Source: Rhizophagus sp. LPA8_4_AMF (taxonomy: Eukaryota; Glomeromycota; Glomeromycetes; Glomerales; Glomeraceae). From it: 28,290 nt of DNA. The notes beneath the pieces are model-generated. The model was not told where the DNA came from. It saw only the letters and a list, made by a program, of their open reading frames with translations, and did not search any database. A program made the position numbers and the translations under genes. The stretch covers positions 1-28,290 of the forward strand of contig JADRCO010000683.1 of the NCBI GenBank assembly GCA_021464525.1. Direction: 5' to 3'. This document shows positions 1 to 9,368 of this stretch, in pieces (position 1 is the first letter of the stretch; the number at the start of each line of letters is the position of its first letter).

Positions 1-405
1 TTGCTTAGCCACATTTGTCCAACCATCCATCATTATGGTTACTCCATGAATATCAGATTTCGCCTTTTCTTGAATTTCTTGAACAAGAAAATTTGAAGCT
101 TTTGTTAAAATTTTTCCACCAAGAACTTTGCGACTTGGAAGTTTAGCTTGTGGATTAATAAATTTGAATAAAGCAATAGAATCTGGATTTTCTACCCATC
201 TAAAGTTCCAACCATTTGATATAGATGCTTTTAAAAGTAGATAATAAAATTTATCAAAAGTTGCGTCAGTGAAACGATGGTATACAAATCTATCCATTAG
301 CCTGCTGTCTCTAGAAATAGTAGTGATATGCGTAGATATGCTTGATATTGATGAACGACATGACGATTCTGATGTAAAAGTTGAAGTATTAATATCTGAA
401 GACAT
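1..405 (-). CDS. hAT transposase-like segment (DUF659-like), partial
   Basis: An uninterrupted minus-strand frame runs from an ATG at 405 off the left edge (135 codons visible). It has a Ser/Thr-rich start, then RFVYHRFTDATFDKFYYLLL, a segment with WNFRWVENP, a PSRKVLGG motif, and ends in IMMDGWTNVAKQ. ENP, SRK-LGG and -DGWT- are the recurring signposts of the DUF659/hAT transposase region before the RNase H-like catalytic core, which would lie outside the window. The upstream frame is closed by a stop, and an AG directly before the ATG (GATTTTAG) could be an intron acceptor linking it to the BED-finger exon. Whether it is translated is unknown. Confidence 0.6.
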   Translation of the reverse strand, partial: MSSDINTSTFTSESSCRSSISSISTHITTISRDSRLMDRFVYHRFTDATFDKFYYLLLKASISNGWNFRWVENPDSIALFKFINPQAKLPSRKVLGGKILTKASNFLVQEIQEKAKSDIHGVTIMMDGWTNVAKQ

Positions 406-571
406 CCTAAAATCATTATTATTAGTTTCTTCATTTCACCTATTTGTCAAATTATACAAATATTATTTAGTTAGATATGGCTAGTTTCTTTTCTTCTTTA
501 TTTTTACATAATCCACTTACTAAACCCTTTATAATTTCCTCGTTTTCTTTTATTTTGCACACGTTGCTTTG

Positions 572-826
572 TTAGTTAACTGTCAGTATCATCAATAATT
601 TCCTGAGCTTTTTTTCCCTATGTATAGCTTTGAAATTTTCACATTTAGTTAAATGACGTTTACAGAGAAGTTTTGTGTTAGCAAATTTGTTTTCATAAGC
701 ATATTCGTAATTCACTTTAATTTTACATGCTTTACAAATAGCATATTTATTACACGAATTTGCTTTTTCATTCAGTTGTTCAATAAAAACTATTAGGCGA
801 TGATGTTGTGGCATTTGGAGGAACAC
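572..826 (-). pseudogene. BED-type zinc finger segment of the hAT transposase
   Basis: The 84-residue frame contains C-x2-C (ICKACK, about residues 30-33) followed by an ANTKLLCKRHLTKC-type segment, giving the C-x2-C...H-x4-C layout of BED fingers, which bind DNA at the N terminus of hAT transposases. After the finger the frame reaches a stop at 572. A one-base shift in the A-run near 612-618 would give a more acidic continuation (EIIDDTDS) that then hits another stop. The coding potential therefore looks broken between the finger and the downstream domain, unless an unrecognised intron removes it. I call it a transposase remnant; a functional multi-exon gene is less likely. Confidence 0.55.
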
Positions 827-924
827 GATAGCAGATCATTAAAAAAAGATTGATAAATTTAAGGTGATTATCATATTTTATGAATACTCTAAAATGATTG
901 GCTAATTTTAATAACGTAATCATT

Positions 925-1023
925 GGACATAAGCCTTATGTCCAGTATTATAGTGTCCAGTGGAATGGAATTGATCCAGTGGATCAATTCCAGTGGAACA
1001 TTCCAGGCTAGGTGCTAACACTG
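925..1023. repeat. Palindrome and short-repeat cluster at the hAT end
   Basis: A perfect palindrome with 9-nt arms lies at 925-943 (GGACATAAG / CTTATGTCC), and one with 12-nt arms and a 3-nt spacer at 966-992 (TGGAATTGATCC / GGATCAATTCCA). CCAGTGGA occurs three times within 41 bp (957-964, 976-983, 990-997). Such clusters just inside a hAT terminus are typical transposase-binding subterminal repeats. That function is inferred. Confidence 0.7.
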
Positions 1024-1670
1024 CCTGGGTCATATGAATGTAATCTTGGCCGGCATTATAATTATTATAATTTTTGCCTACACTACATTCATTATTTTTT
1101 AATTATAGTCACATGATTATTTATGCGATAAATATTAGCCAATCAAAATCAAATAGTTGAAATGACCAAATTTCCTAAATCATTTCAATGGCAAATGACC
1201 AGGTCATTTCCGAACACTGAAATTACGTATATGATTAAAATGCATTCAAACATTTAAATATACACTTAAAATTTTCTTTCTGATTAAACAAATATTACGA
1301 TTTTTATTTATTTAAAGTAAAACTAAGCTTTCAAGAGACCTTAAATTCCTCTAGTCCACAATGGTGCAATTTTGATATTAATAGTTTGATGCAATTTTTT
1401 TTAACTTTATCCAGTTATTCTAAACATTATTCTTATTGATTAACAAGCAATTCAATGAAGGCTGAGTATAACTAAATTTGATGGATTTAAACATAATTAT
1501 ATACAAACTTAATACTTAAAAAACATCTGGCAAATGTAAATAATAAAAATAAATAATTTCTTAATAATAATATGAATATAATTAAAAAATGATAAACAAA
1601 GTTGAAACCAAGTTCATATATTAAATAAGGAATACCAATTAATTGTTTGTTAGTGTCTGATAATCCACAG
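1024..1670. other. Intergenic, AT-rich, with small inverted repeats
   Basis: No credible gene is seen. Two nested inverted repeats built on one motif are present: TTGAAATGA (1157-1165) facing TCATTTCAA (1180-1188), and a palindrome AAATGACC-A-GGTCATTT (1193-1209). A 71-codon minus-strand frame at 1487-1702 is AT-rich and hydrophobic and looks like chance. Confidence 0.5.
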
Positions 1671-2838
1671 TTAAGTTTTCTTTGGATCATTAATCCAGTC
1701 ATGGTTCAAGTCTCTCCTTGCTTTTAAGCAGGGAGAAAATTTTTCTTCAAGACGTTTCATGACCTTATCCATACCACCACTACTATAGAAGTTAATCAAA
1801 TTTTCATTATAAGCTTCTGTTGTGCCACTGATCCTAGCCACCTTTTTTATTGTCAATTCTCTTACAACACTATCCAATTTACCAGGAGTTGCCTCAGGAT
1901 TGTGTTTTATAGCAAGGCTTGCAATAGCTAGTTCCTGCATAGCATTTGCCATAATTTTATTATATAACCTTTTTTCTGCTAGATTCTTTTTAGTCATCTG
2001 CTTCTTTTTAATTATATTTTTATAATCTATATTTTGTGAATTTATTAACTGTAAGTAGATAAATACATTTGGGTTAGTGAGTTCATAATTCAATACACTT
2101 GATCAATATAAATATATTCACCTTTTCATGTTCTTTAATAATTTTTTTCCAGTATAACTCTAACCATATTTCAGAATACTCCAATTTTGTCTATTGAAAG
2201 AAAATAAAATATTAGTTAGTAGTGTGAATTTTTATATTTAGGATAAAGGAAGGCACATACATCAGCAGTAATGTTTTGGGTATTAGGTCCTTAATTAAAT
2301 TTATAAGAATCCTCAAGCAATCATCCCCACCTCTGAGGATAAAGAATCCTTAAGGATCCTAATTCCCAAAATATTGCTGATGTAGCTGGTCTGAATTTTT
2401 ATTTAGGATAAATGAAGGTACATAGCTGATTCCTCTTATTGGAACCAACAGATCTTTTACCAATGACAAACTTAGGACACTTAATTGAACAAAAAAGTAA
2501 TACTCCCAATCAGATGCATCCTCATAGGAGTTACCTAAACTTGCAATACACACCTTTTCTTTTAAATCCATCCCCAGTCTCTCAGCTTCTTCTAAAAATT
2601 TAAATGACCAGAATTCATCCAAACTTTTCCAGTTTGAAAATGATGAAAAAGAAGCAATGATGACATCAAGGTGTAGCTCCATGAATCCACGATATGATGA
2701 TCTATGATTTTGCTCTCTTAAATAAGAGATAAGAACTATATTTAAAGTGAAGGTAATAATCTAAATTAAATAAGAAAGGTGAAGATTAAAGTCACAAAAC
2801 TTACTATCTTGGCCAAGGTATTTAGATGTATCCTCCAT
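1671..2838 (-). CDS. Hypothetical protein, four-exon gene model
   Basis: I do not recognise the product. A consistent splice model is: exon 1 2838-2805 (ATG, donor GTAAGT), exon 2 2714-2461 (donor GTAAAA), exon 3 2190-2122 (acceptor CTTTCAATAG, donor GTGAAT), exon 4 2048-1671 (acceptor CTTACAG). Frames join without stops to give about 244 residues. Exon 2 is acidic/aromatic (WKSLDEFWSFKFLEEAERLG). Exon 3 encodes 23 residues including EIWLELYWKK. Exon 4 is Lys/Glu-rich and probably helical (KKNLAEKRLYNKIMANAMQE), ending NDPKKT. No signal peptide or membrane helix is seen. The phase agreement of three introns is the main support. The exon 1 start and the exon 2 donor are the weakest points. The modelled second intron (2191-2460) contains an inverted-repeat element. 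Confidence 0.5.
2226..2424. repeat. Direct repeats flanking the 127-bp inverted-repeat element
   Basis: The segment 2226-2259 (GAATTTTTAT...GGATAAAGGAAGG...) recurs at 2393-2424 (GAATTTTTATTTAGGATAAA TGAAGG...) with only a few differences. The two copies bracket the inverted-repeat element. They are too long for an ordinary target-site duplication, so a local tandem duplication around the insertion is more likely. Confidence 0.6.
2258..2384. repeat. 127-bp MITE-like inverted-repeat element inside an intron
   Basis: The left arm starts TACATCAGCA and continues through TTTTGGGTATTAGG. The right arm, read in reverse complement, starts TACATCAGCA and continues through TTTTGGGAATTAGG. The arms are about 35 nt and imperfect. 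An inner pair (AGAATCCTCA and TGAGGATAAAGAATCC) extends the fold. There is no coding content. The element lies within the second intron of the hypothetical gene at 1671-2838. Confidence 0.65.
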
Positions 2839-3790
2839 GATTATTTTTAGTCAAGTCACAACAGTCATAAAAAAATATTTGAAAATCATAATTAGAAAGT
2901 TTAATATTAATTAATTTGAAAAGTTAAAAAAAAAAAAAATATTTAGCAATTGCAGGTCTTTAAATAAAAAAATAATTTGCTCTTACATCATTTTCAATAA
3001 TACTGAATTGACATTGCATCATCTTTATTGATATAAAAAGGTAACTTGATTTAGAAATGATAGCAAATTATAATTTTTTACTCATATAGTGTCAATTTTT
3101 TTTTGCCAAAAAAGAACTACAAATATTAATAAATATGACACATTGATATTATAATAGCAGATAATATTATTAGGATATTTAAAAATGACCAAAAGGTAGA
3201 ATCACCACATGTCATGATGTCACATAGGAGTGCCTACTATATTATTATTGATTTGTGTTTTATAAAATTTTTTTCGCAAGTCGTAATTTTGTATTTGATC
3301 TTGGTCAGTATTTATCTTAATGTTTACTTATAGTTACACAAATATTTTTTAGAATCAATTATTAAATATTATGGTCCAATTATTAAAGTATAAGTGAATA
3401 TTTTATGATGTGATGGTTTGTAGTTATGACTAATAATAGATTTATGAATCATATTTATGTAAATATAAATCATATGACTCATAATTATACAACACATGTG
3501 AATGAAATGGCTATTTGGATTGTTATTCGTATATAAAATATTTTTACATACCATCAATATGATATTTTATTGTTCCCGTTAGCAAATCTCTTGATTATCT
3601 AAAAATTTAAATTGAAAAATTATAAATATTTTGATAGATTATTTTTACCATCACCTTAAAATTAATCTTTACTTTATAATTAGTTGTGAGCGTTTTTTTC
3701 GTGTAAAAAAAATAAAAATATTTCACTGTTTATTAACTTTCTATAAAGTATATACAAGTAAAATGTAACTTTATAGTATTGTTTTATTGG
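2839..3790. other. AT-rich intergenic stretch
   Basis: No supported gene. The stretch contains long A and T runs and short chance frames, such as a minus-strand frame at 3369-3557 rich in Ile, Asn, His and Tyr. No RNA gene or ordered repeat was recognised. Confidence 0.5.
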
Positions 3791-3890
3791 AGTTTGGAAC
3801 TGGTTAAGACAGTTAACCGGTTAAGACATCTGTTAACATGTTAAAATGCCAATTTTGTAATTCTGGCCAAAATTGCAGTGCCGGCCAGAG
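3791..3890. repeat. Short direct and inverted repeats, probable transposon-end remnant
   Basis: GGTTAAGACA occurs at 3802-3811 and 3819-3828, each followed by a GTTAAC, with a TTAACCGGTTAA palindrome between them. Downstream, CTGGCC (3863-3868) faces GGCCAG (3883-3888) around an AAAATTGCAGTG core. The block is less AT-rich than its surroundings, which suggests the end of a DNA transposon or a MITE fragment. No partner end was found. Confidence 0.45.
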
Positions 3891-4618
3891 TTATAAATCA
3901 CGGGGGGGATTTCGGATAAAAGTTTAGCCATTAATATGGGTGTTTCAAAAGAACAATTATTGATAAGATAAAAAACTATTTCAATTCTTTTGCTAAAAAA
4001 TGTTTTAAAATTGTATTTCGGATTTCTTAACAATTACTTTTTTAATGCAGTTGGAAAAATTTATTAGAGCTGACACTTTATTTGAATAATTTTTTTTAAT
4101 TATGTTGCCATTCAAAATAATTTTTTGCAGTTATTATTTTTTTGTGCCATATAAAAAAAAAAAAAATATTTTATAATATAAACTATATAAACTGCAATGT
4201 AGTTTGTGAATTTTTATGTTAATCATCACTTATGGAATAAGAATTTATAATTTGAAAATTTTCTTTCCCAAATTTACGTAAATAACTATAGTAGCTATTT
4301 TAGAAACAATGGATTTCATCTTTTAATTTGCATTATAAAATATATTAAAAAAAAATTTATTTTACAATGATGGGAAATAATTTAAAAATAAAATAATAAA
4401 TGCATTTTCATCCATTATAATACATTATAATACCTTATAAAATCTTTGATCCAATAGATTTCAAATGTCCATTAAAGTATCTTCTTTAAGGTTTATTACA
4501 TTGCAACTATCTCTAACCTATATAAATAAGTTATAAATTAATCATAAAAGTAATAAAATTAATATTAAGTTATTATATACTGAATATATTATACATTTCA
4601 AATTTAAACAGATCAATT
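3891..4618. other. AT-rich intergenic stretch
   Basis: Nothing gene-like. It contains a G7 run near 3902-3908, several A/T homopolymers and short repeats of the ATTATAATAC type near 4415-4435. Confidence 0.5.
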
Positions 4619-4658
4619 AACTAGAGACGAAGTCATCGCACATCAGAATCCTCTAGTT
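4619..4658. repeat. 40-bp palindrome-ended repeat, copy 1
   Basis: Arms AACTAGAG (4619-4626) and CTCTAGTT (4651-4658) enclose a stretch whose right part, 4639-4656, is the exact reverse complement of 17260-17277 (18 of 18 bases). This marks a small dispersed inverted-repeat family near the BTB-TLDc genes. Confidence 0.6.
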
Positions 4659-5361
4659 AAGCTCAAATTCTTCACTTAATGTTATAACGAACTTGAGGTG
4701 CAAACCGAGAATTTTCTATAAAAATAGTGACAATATAATTTCTAAAAGTTTAACTGTATGGTATGAGCTTTAAGAAATAGAATTTGTAATTACTATTCCT
4801 TAATACCATCAAATATATTTAAAGACAATATTATTTAAACGTATATCCTCATTTTAATTTGTGGTTTTTAATTTATGGCTTATTCCATTTATAACTTTTC
4901 ATATAATTACGTTACTGACTGCGAGATGAAAGCTGTTAATATATGTATTCATTATTGCATAATATTATCAAATTTGAGAATTAACTAAATTGATATTTTT
5001 AAATTATACTATACGTGTTGTTTTATCATTCTCGAATATTATAAATTTATAATAACTAGTTTGTGTCTGATTTATTATGAAACTATAGTTTTAAATAAAC
5101 CAAATTAAACTTTCTTAAGTGACTAAACCACATTTTAATTGGGAATGTGCGCAAAATATTTTTACAATTCCAACAATTAATTAAAATTATAGAAATTTAT
5201 AGAGATTTAATTTGTTCGCTGTTTTTATAAGTCTACCAAAATACATATAATAATCTAGTTGTTATTTATAGGCCTATTATTGTAAAAAATTAGAAAAGAT
5301 ATGAATTATTTTTTTGCTTACGGAATGTCAGAAAATTTTATATTTTAAGTAATTAATTATG

Positions 5362-5553
5362 AACATAATTAAACATGGGTATCGAAACCGAAACTACCCG
5401 AAATCATTTAGGGATAGTTTATACCGAAACTATAAAAACCGAAATCTGATCCGAAATTATACATACCGAAATATACCTAAACCGAAACTTTATTAAAACC
5501 CGAAAGTTTAGGAAATAGCTTTAGAGGTTTAGGTACCCATGTATAAACATAAT
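5362..5553. mobile_element. 176-bp MITE with CGAAA repeats, 8-bp target duplication
   Basis: The element spans 5370-5545 and is flanked by AACATAAT on both sides (5362-5369 and 5546-5553). Its termini are imperfect inverted repeats (TAAACATGGGTATCGAAACC against the reverse complement TATACATGGGTACCTAAACC, 17 of 20 matching). The interior holds about nine CGAAA words, many as CCGAAA, all in one orientation. The 8-bp duplication fits a hAT-mobilised MITE. It lies just downstream of gene 1. Confidence 0.8.
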
Positions 5554-5602
5554 GTTCTGAATATGAAATATTATATAGAAAAGTCATGGATAAAAATCTC
5601 AA

Positions 5603-7113
5603 TTACTTTATAATTTGAAATACTTCATAATCCTCAATCGCAAATCTACCTTCTTTTCTTATGCTTTTTTTGTAGCAATTTTGTTCATTATAAAATGTCT
5701 CATCGAAAACTATATCATCTGAATCTTTAGATGTATATATTAAAAGGTCTTTACCAAAACATGGACCATGTTCAGGATGATACTGCAACGCATAATTGGG
5801 TTCTTTTACAATACTCATAATTGCAACTTTAAAATTATTCTTATTTTTAAAAGAAAAGATAAAACTATTTTGAGTTTTACCCCAAGAAATAGAATTCATC
5901 CATATTATTGGATTGTATCCACCAAGAATTTCTTCTGAATCTCTTATTTTAATAAAAGTAACAGTATCGTGTTTATCATCACATAACTCATGAAACTTTT
6001 TAGGAGTAAATCCATCCAAACTTCCTCTTAATAATAATTTAAATTTGTATTGTAAATATAATTCTCTTAAATGAGAAAATTTATAATTAACATCAACTTT
6101 ATCAATCCATCTTGAAATAATTGAAACAATATTTAAATTAACAATTTTTGAATCAATAATTTCATCAATTTCAATATTTCTAGGCAATAAAATGTTTTCG
6201 GTTGGTTCACAATCAGAATCCAAGTAAGAATTTAATAAATTCTCATATAGTTGTTTATTTAAGAGTTTTTTATATGGACGAACTTTTTGTGAAAATTCTT
6301 TTGATGATAAACTAAAAAATCTCACCAAAGGTAAACAATGTTGTAGAGTATTTTTCATCGTTTTAATATCATCATCTGACCAAGTATCTGGATCTAGAAT
6401 GAGAGTTGAATTTTGTGCATGACCCCATTTTAATACATGTTCCCATACTTCAATTTCTTTCATTTGTAAATCATCCCTTTTAATAAGTGAAACTAAAAAG
6501 TTTTCAGAAATCGAAGTGAAATAAGGTGATTTAAATATTTTTTCAGGTGATTTAACAATAAAATTTACACAAAATTGTTGAAGCTCCACAAGATTAGTAG
6601 ATTGTAGGCTAACTCGTTGAGTAAATTCAAAATTTTCTTCCATCCATTCAGACTTATTTTTAATTAAATATTTTTGTAAATAATTAACTAGTTCTTGAAG
6701 ATGAAGCTCATCTGCAGCTACCAATGTATTTAGAATATCCGAAGTTTCTTGTCCATTTAACGAAAGAATTCCACCATAAATATACCTATAATAAAAAAAT
6801 TTTATTATTAAATATTTACAGTAATATAAATTTGATTGAGAGAATTAAAAACTTACCTTAAAATAATTTGAAAAATTTCCGGTGATATATTTGGTAATTT
6901 AATATGGACTAATACGTTATCGTTGTTCCTTTTATTGGAAGCTAATATTCGTCGTAAATATGGAGAACGGTAACACAAAATATTCATGTGAGCACGAAAA
7001 ATTTTCACATTAGGGTCTTCACCAACTTCAATTGTGATATCATAATATTCATTATCTTCCAAAAGTTCAACGTAATTTTGGCTTAATAACCTGGAAAACA
7101 ATTCAGCAGACAT
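5603..7113 (-). CDS. BTB-BACK-TLDc domain protein, gene 1 (intact)
   Basis: Two exons: 7113-6857 and 6785-5603, joined across a 71-nt phase-2 intron (GTAAGT..TTATAG) to give 479 residues. The BTB/POZ fold covers about residues 20-125 (YYDITIEVGEDPNVKIFRAH, then IYGG just after the splice point). The BACK-like helical region covers about 140-250 (PEKIFKSPYFTS, IEVWEHVLKW). A TLDc domain fills about 298-479 (SKIVNLNIVSIISRW, LLLRGSLDGFTPKKFHELC, EILGGYNP, ending EDYEVFQIIK). BTB-BACK proteins commonly bind Cullin-3 as ubiquitin-ligase adaptors; TLDc domains are tied to oxidative-stress resistance and V-ATPase interaction. No signal peptide or membrane segment is seen, so it is probably cytosolic. 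The start is the ATG opening MSAELF, conserved in the paralogues. Confidence 0.9.
6786..6856 (-). other. Conserved phase-2 intron in gene 1
   Basis: 71 nt, GTAAGT to TTATAG. It splits an Arg codon (AG|G) between IIL and YIYGG. All four paralogues have an intron at the same codon and phase (71, 74, 68 and 84 nt). Confidence 0.88.
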
Positions 7114-7190
7114 TATTCTACGTAATTTTAAAAAAAAATAAGGAAAATAAAAATATTTAATTAAATTGGAAAGTTAAATAATGATATATG

Positions 7191-7257
7191 ATTGTACGGG
7201 CTGCTTAATAATGTTCTGATGTGGCACATCATACCATTATTGAGCACGCCGTACAAT
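7191..7257. repeat. 67-bp inverted-repeat element in the gene 1 promoter
   Basis: Arms 7191-7213 (ATTGTACGG...TGCT...AATAATG) and 7235-7257 are inverted copies matching at 20 of 23 positions around a 21-nt loop. The corresponding upstream region of gene 2 lacks it, so it is an insertion. A related arm-like sequence (TGTACGGGTTGCTTTATCAA) lies near 25192. No clear target duplication was seen. Confidence 0.65.
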
Positions 7258-7274
7258 AACATAGTACAACTAGC

Positions 7275-7294
7275 ATAAACTTTTGTTACACAAT
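7275..7294 (-). promoter_or_regulatory. Conserved upstream block shared by genes 1 and 2
   Basis: ATAAACTTTTGTTACACAAT (plus-strand reading) is identical at 7275-7294 and 10999-11018, upstream of genes 1 and 2. After removing the 67-bp insertion, the distances to the two ATGs are similar (about 95 and 118 nt). It may be a core-promoter element or simply conserved by recent duplication. Confidence 0.4.
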
Positions 7295-8418
7295 GCAAGG
7301 TACGTATATCACTATACCCCTCCTGAAATTCCGGGTACTTTTCATCGGATCTCATATTTTAATCATCATGATCGGCACGATTATACAAATGTAGTTATAC
7401 CTACTGGGTAGCAAATTTTATATGTATTTATATTCCCGTTCCTAGGAGATTTTGCAGTAAAAATTGACTATTTGATTATACTATAATAAACGGATTTGAA
7501 ATTTTAAGTAATTAAGAAAGATTTTCATTTTCAAATGGGAAAACTTTCTTTTAATTTATTTATAATCTCAATACTATTTTTCAAGTATAATAGTAATAGT
7601 TCCGAAGCTTTTTAAAATATTTAATTTTTTAAAACCTTTAAAATGAAAAAAAAACCAAGCGAAAGAAAATAGAATTCAACAATAAAATATACTATATTTA
7701 TACTCACTGGTGAAAAGGTGATATATTATAAAACACTTACTATTGTGTAAGTGGCAGGGGATAAATCAATTATTTCCTGGCTAATTGGAATAATAAAATT
7801 TTACTTTAGAATCGGTAACATAATTGGCCTATCGGCCGATCATTTATCCGATTCTAGTAAAAAGGATATAAGTAATACATATAAAGTCCATTTTTATTTA
7901 TTTGTTAATATCTGCCTTGGTTTATTATTATACACACAGCAATAAAGAAAATTAATATTCTATTATACTTACTGCCACATTTTAAGAAAAAAAAATTTCA
8001 TTCTACATTATCATCGCCTATAACTTTTTTTTTTCCAAAGAAACATTGAAGCTTGTGTATAAATTTCTTATATGACAGTATCTTAAATTTGTTTGTGGTT
8101 CAATAAACTTTATTCACCAGTTTATAATAAATTACTTGTTAACTAGCAAAAATTTCTAGCTGGCACATTATATAATTTTACAGTTAGAATGTTGATCAGT
8201 CGTAACTAATTTAAGCCTTTATAGCAAATTATCTTACGGTTTAACAATTAAATTATTTAAATCCAACGCTTAATTTTATAGCGAACTTAAGGTACAAAAT
8301 GATAATTTTAAGAAAAGTTGAACGTATAATTCATAAATTTTAGTTGCTGCGCATAATATGAACGTCTTTGAGAACATTTTACCCATAGAATTTGTAATAA
8401 CTAATCCTCAATGTCATC
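7295..8418. other. Intergenic between genes 1 and 2
   Basis: No supported gene. It contains a hairpin (arms about 7799-7815 and 7848-7862 around an ATCGGCCGAT palindrome) and a GTGGCAG / CTGCCAC pair (7751 and 7973 regions). The block at 7905-8063 recurs upstream of gene 2. A 64-codon plus-strand frame at 7751-7945 overlaps these repeats and is rejected as a gene. Confidence 0.5.
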
Positions 8419-8921
8419 AATGATATTTAGTGTTGTGGGCAAATCCTATGAATTTCGCCAGGGGTCAATACCGAAACTTGGCGAAATTTTATTTTTAAAT
8501 TTCTGAAACCTTTAAAATTTCTGAAACATGTTGATGTTGACGAAATTGACGAAACCTATCAAAACTTCTTATTGGGTTAAATTATATGATTAATAATTTT
8601 TGTACATTACAGACATTAAGTCTTATAGGTAGTATAATAAACCTTTATTAAAAGAACCTAGTAGAATTCAATAAAGTTTTTTCCAATCGAGAATCTATTT
8701 GAAAATAGTGTCAATTTTTTCAACAAAAATTTGGGAATCCAAAATGATTTAAGTCACGTGATTATATGAATTTTGATTTAGTTGGTTGATTCATTAATCA
8801 ACTTTTTGAAAAATTCACCTAGATCTAAAAATAAAAATAAATAACTTTTTGAAAAATTCAGCAAAAGATGAAATGTTTTGACTTTGGATTTTTGTTTCAC
8901 CCACAATTATAATGATATTTA
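8419..8921. mobile_element. 481-bp non-autonomous insertion with 11-bp flanking duplication
   Basis: AATGATATTTA occurs at 8419-8429 and 8911-8921. Just inside, TTGTGGGCAAATCC on the left and GGATTTTTGTTTCACCCACAA on the right form imperfect inverted ends (the right end has 7 extra bases). The paralogous flank of gene 1 near 4806-4830 continues through an equivalent CATCAAATATATTTAAAG without the insert, an approximate empty site. The interior has CGAAA/TGAAAC words near the left end, a direct repeat AACTTTTTGAAAAATTCA (8800-8817, 8843-8860) and a GTTGATT..AATCAAC hairpin. No ORF is present. Confidence 0.7.
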
Positions 8922-9368
8922 AAGTCCCTATTATTTACGTATATTTTAATTTGCGATTATTTAAAATTTCCCTTTGCATATCACAAACCCATCGACTGCC
9001 TAAAATGGAAGACATGAATAATATCTTGATGGTTCGTTTTAATTAAATTGATTTATCGGAATACACATAATTAAGTAAATGAGTTTATATATATCTTGCA
9101 CTGCACGCTCAACTTAATAAATTAAGTTCAAATCAATTTGATTTGATTCAATTTGACACTTACGCGGAGCTTTAATTTGAATTTATGTTGAAAACAGTTA
9201 AATTCTCTGTTGATTATCACATTTTATTGGAATATATATGAGAAATTTTACAATATTCATCACCTTGAATTAAAATTATAAAAATTACTCTTCAATAATG
9301 ACTAATTTATTCGTTCATTGCTTAATAAATACGCATGAATAAACTTGTTATTGCAAAGTGAATCCCAA
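8922..9368. other. Downstream flank of gene 2
   Basis: No gene is seen. The segment resembles the downstream flank of gene 1, for example the CACATTTTATTGGAAT stretch near 9219 against a related stretch near 5130. It is otherwise AT-rich. Confidence 0.45.

Larger units (their letters stand above)
1..1023 (-). mobile_element. 5' part of a hAT-type DNA transposon, running off the left edge
   Basis: Read on the minus strand, the element seems to begin at 1023 with CAGTGTTAGC, a typical hAT-like terminus, and runs leftward out of the window. Behind the terminus lie two perfect palindromes and three copies of CCAGTGGA, as expected of subterminal transposase-binding repeats. Further in come a BED-type zinc finger ORF (826-572) and a DUF659-like transposase segment (405-1). 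The other end lies outside the window, so the terminal inverted repeat and the 8-bp target duplication cannot be confirmed. The superfamily call rests on the BED plus DUF659-like coding pieces; the exact boundary is an inference. Confidence 0.55.
4675..8063. repeat. Segmental duplication unit 1 (contains gene 1)
   Basis: The downstream flank of gene 1 (from about 4675) aligns by eye with the downstream flank of gene 2 (from about 8265). The two genes align throughout, and their upstream flanks align again, including a block at 7905-8063 matching 12003-12131. This indicates tandem duplication of a roughly 3.4-3.9 kb unit. The copies are diverged and carry private insertions. Boundaries are approximate because no alignment was run. 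Confidence 0.65.

Noticed and set aside
269..484. Plus-strand frame of 71 codons
   Set aside because: Antisense to the transposase-like frame at 1-405, which has recognisable motifs.
1487..1702. Minus-strand hydrophobic frame of 71 codons
   Set aside because: AT-rich chance frame following and overlapping the end of the hypothetical gene's last exon in another frame.
3369..3557. Minus-strand frame of 62 codons
   Set aside because: Composition (Ile, Asn, His, Tyr) is what AT-rich noise gives; no motif or gene structure.
7751..7945. Plus-strand frame of 64 codons
   Set aside because: Overlaps inverted repeats and a duplicated non-coding block whose sister copy at 12003 is not open in the same way.
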